A DNA stretch of 64,000 bases from Leucogyrophana mollusca (taxonomy: Eukaryota > Basidiomycota > Agaricomycetes > Boletales), in contig MU266444.1 in the NCBI GenBank assembly GCA_021014945.1, positions 20,385 to 84,384 of the forward strand. Reading direction: 5' to 3'. Below are positions 61,482-64,000 of this stretch, in pieces. Position 1 is the first letter of the stretch. Each line of letters starts with the position of its first letter. The notes under the pieces were generated by a model. It did not search any database. It was not told where the DNA came from and saw only the letters and a list, made by a program, of their open reading frames with translations. The translations under genes and the position numbers were made by a program.

Positions 61482-63708
61482 TCAGCAGGCCTTATCATGA
61501 AAAGTAATGGTGCCAGAATTCACCTGCAGCCAATGAGAATCTCCTCCTGGTCCCCACCCGAACCCCCAGGCAAGTGCCGTTTTAGGGCTCCAAAGCGTGT
61601 GGGCCCTGTTTCCATCTGGAACCTTGACCACTACTGCAAGATATTTTCCTGTGGCTTGTTGAGACATCCGCATGGTCCCCTCAATCTCTTTCCAGAAATC
61701 GGGAACAAATAACTCCAGGTAGTCGTCGAATCGGCGAACCTTGAACTCCGGGGGGACCATAGTCATATCTAACTCAACGACAAGCCGATCACGATCACCG
61801 GGTGTCTTGTGCTGCGCTTCTGCGACCAATGCATCTATACGCCCACCATCTGACAATCCTTGCATAGTTTCAATAAGACTGATGATTGGTATACTCCGCC
61901 TCAGATCCCGAGAACCTTGTGTTCCTACGAAGAGGCATTAGTAAGCAAGCGAAGAAACAATCAGGAAGTCATCACTGACCGAGACCATGGCGAGCGATGT
62001 TACAGACTGTGCGATGCTCTTCGTCCCAATGGGATCGCTGGCACGCTTTTGAACAATAGGCGCTCACTAAACACCCTGAACACCGCCAAAGGACAACATC
62101 GCCACCCATAGTGCCGTGCGCAGAACACTGCTGATAAGGCGTCGTCAGCTTGCAACTGTTCGCGATAAACACATTCACGCACATCTGGGAAAGCGCATCC
62201 GGGCGCATATAAAGGGTGAACATCCTTCGCAACGCTCGCTTTCATTCTGAGGTTACGGAACGCCGTCTCCTTCACGTCCATCCAAGCAGCGTACAAGCTG
62301 GCATCCTGACGAGCGTGGGACTCAATATTCTGCGACACGATCTTCTCGAGAGACTTGGAAAGAATGATCAGCACCCTTTCATACACGAAATAACGCGTTA
62401 TGTCCCCCAGTAAGGCTAAGTCGGCGTTGTGCACGCGCCTAAAACGGTTCGAATTCGCTGAATCGGACGACCCGAACTGTAGTATCGTTTCGAGAAGACC
62501 AGACTGCAGGGATTGGCAAGCAACGGTGACACCGTCATCTACACTCTGAAGTGCAAACTTGAGGTAAATGTACCCCCCTTCGAGGAGTGATCGCCTATAC
62601 TCTAGTCCACTGTCCGGGTCGTCAGCCAGGCCGTCCCCGTGCTTGGTGAGAATCCGACGTGACAGGCGCTTGATAGCCATGGTCACTATTTGAATTGATC
62701 CCCGTGATATCCATGCTTCACGTAACACGGGATCGAACTGGCTGGCGGACAGCAAGAACCTCACGCAATGCGAGAAACAGACAGAGTTGGCCGTGTAATG
62801 GCCAGGTGCGTATCTTGAAAGGGCTTCTCTTGGATTGATGCGAGGCATACCACGGGTTATCATGCGGATGTACTTGAGTGCGGTGATGACCACACGCTCC
62901 ACACCTCCAGCAGCCCTGGTGATGAGTGGGAGAGGCACAGACTCCGTGCGAGACTCCGACTCTACGCAGGCAGCCATGGGGAGAGTCACCGAAACCCGAA
63001 GCGTCAACAGCACGAGCTCTGGCATTCTTGAGTCGCTTTCGATTCCCAGACAGCATAGATCTGCGTCTACAATGGCCGTCCAAAAATCCACAATCATAGT
63101 CACCACATCTGGCATAGATCGTATTGCGCGTCGCACATCTTCCGTGCTCTGACATAGGGATGAGAGTAGTGTGGTCATGGTCTGTCCGATGATGCTGTTG
63201 GGTATCGAGACCGGCCAGCTCTGACGTCTATGAGAGGTAGGCCAGAAAAAGTTGGCGTAGAAGAACTGCCATCAAGGGAACAGGCGCTCCCACTTGGATA
63301 GCAACGCATCGTGAACGGGACAGTGGAAAAGGATTTTCTGTATACCTTGCAGTGACCATGTCGCACGCATAATAATGTCTTCTGACTCAGGAGTCGTTTG
63401 CGTGGGGATCAACACAGGATCTAGATGGACAAAAAACACTGCAAGCACGATGCGTTGATGAGTGTGTGGGGTGGATTTTGTGATCCCGGCATATAAAGAC
63501 TCGAGGTCTTCGATAGAGCCGCGTGCCGCTTTGTTAGCACGATCCTGATGGTGAAATAGTACATCAGCAAAACCTTAGAATCACTGATGAGACAGGAGTA
63601 GGGTCGCACCCGCACGAGCCGCGGGAGTAGTCGCAGAGCATGTCGGAAAATTCCAGAGGGGCATTCAAATGCTCCCACATTTCGGGCCGTTTGAAACGTG
63701 GTTGTCAT
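61482..63708 (-). CDS. MYND zinc-finger protein, interrupted by an in-frame TGA
   Basis: Reading from ATG 63708 (MTTTFQTARNVGAFE), an intron (AAG|GTTTTG to CATCAG) leads to DRANKAARGSIEDLESLYAG, AVFFVHLDPVLIP and LLSKWERLFP, where a TGA (63274-63272) stops the frame; the same frame then continues WQFFYANFFW and runs through a 392-codon open stretch of helical repeats. An intron with donor GTGCGT (near 62178) joins to the MYND finger (QCSAHGTMGG, WRCSGCLVSAYCSKACQRSHW, HRTVC), and the last exon starts GSRDLRRSIPIIS and ends at 61482. MYND proteins of this layout are numerous in Agaricomycetes and unstudied; the finger binds Pro-rich peptides in other proteins. The TGA is probably a mutated TGG; alternatives are a start at 63178 or an unseen intron. 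If genuine, the gene is a recent pseudogene. Confidence 0.75.
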
Positions 63709-63900
63709 CTTATCGCAAGGTCATCCCAAAGAGCCGCCGGGATTGAGATCGGATTCCAATCGGATTTGCCGATGATTGCAACCGCTCTCGTAATTTGACC
63801 GTTGATTGGAAGGACCGTTGTCCTCGACTGGCGTCAATTCTCGTTGTCTCACACTCCCTTTCACACCGACGTCGTGCTCGTAAATACTGTATCAACTACG

Positions 63901-64000
63901 ATGGCTCCCGGACCGATTCGTTCTCGCAACGCTGCCCCGAGCGACTCTGGATCATCCTCGGCAAACGGACCTAAAGCCCCATGTGAATACTGTCAAAAAC
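63901..64000 (+). CDS. Start of a Cys-containing protein, cut by the window edge
   Basis: ATG at 63901 opens a frame (MAPGPIRSRNAAPSDSGS) that runs to the edge with KAPCEYCQK at the end. The C-x2-C pair suggests a zinc finger, for example C2H2, CCHC or an E3-type finger, but only the first half is visible. The divergent position with respect to the MYND gene and the polar Ser/Ala-rich start look like a normal gene start. Too short to name. Confidence 0.5.
   Translation, partial: MAPGPIRSRNAAPSDSGSSSANGPKAPCEYCQK

Overview
The window is nuclear DNA of a filamentous basidiomycete, most likely an Agaricomycete (mushroom, polypore or crust fungus). Genes sit on both strands, nearly all are cut by 50-65 nt introns with GT/GC-AG borders and CTNAC-type branch sites, and the products include fungal house-keeping proteins plus families typical of Agaricomycetes (Pleurotus-type I9 proteinase inhibitor, MYND, F-box and RNase H1-N/viroplasmin proteins). 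I joined exons by hand from splice signals, reading phase and family resemblance; no alignment or transcript data were available. No rRNA, credible tRNA, CRISPR array or bacterial-type operon was seen.

Layout. 1-1096: cut-off Ser/Pro-rich protein (-), then a 2.8 kb gene-poor gap. 3.9-8.5 kb: signal peptide peptidase and a membrane-anchored gamma-glutamyltransferase, both (-). 9.5-15.6 kb: an unknown protein (+), a UPF0643-like protein (-) and a zinc-cluster protein of unusual domain order (-). 16.0-17.2 kb: an intact, intron-containing Tc1/mariner-type transposase (-), followed by complex I subunit NUXM (+). 19.3-22.9 kb: tandem pair of medium-chain reductases (-). 23.5-28.2 kb: Tat-SF1/Cus2-like splicing factor (+) and type II phosphatidylinositol 4-kinase (-), convergent. 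28.6-32.5 kb: tandem pair of TDT/Ssu1-type anion or sulfite exporters (-). 33.0-37.6 kb: an unknown protein (+), a tiny I9 proteinase inhibitor (-) and an AlkA/Mag1 DNA glycosylase (+). 39.0-44 kb: PASK-like kinase, complex I subunit NDUFS7, and a decayed tandem NDUFS7 copy, all (+). 44.2-48.9 kb: a 1044-residue disordered protein and the meiotic recombination factor MND1 (+). 49-55 kb: mitochondrial transcription factor/rRNA dimethylase-like protein (-), F-box protein (-), TAPT1/Emp65 membrane protein (+). 55-64 kb: unknown protein, NAPE-PLD-type metallo-hydrolase, viroplasmin-domain protein, MYND protein with an in-frame TGA (all -), and the start of a cysteine-containing protein running off the right edge (+).

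The genes do not form one pathway. Loose themes are mitochondrial function (two complex I subunits, the MTF1-like protein) and ER or lipid membrane biology (SPP, PI4K II, TAPT1, NAPE-PLD). I did not find a clearly new biological system. The best leads are the zinc-cluster/ubiquitin-like protein next to the transposase, the intact intron-bearing transposase, the NDUFS7 duplication caught decaying, the nonsense codon in the MYND gene, and very small exons and GC-AG introns that automated annotation would probably miss.
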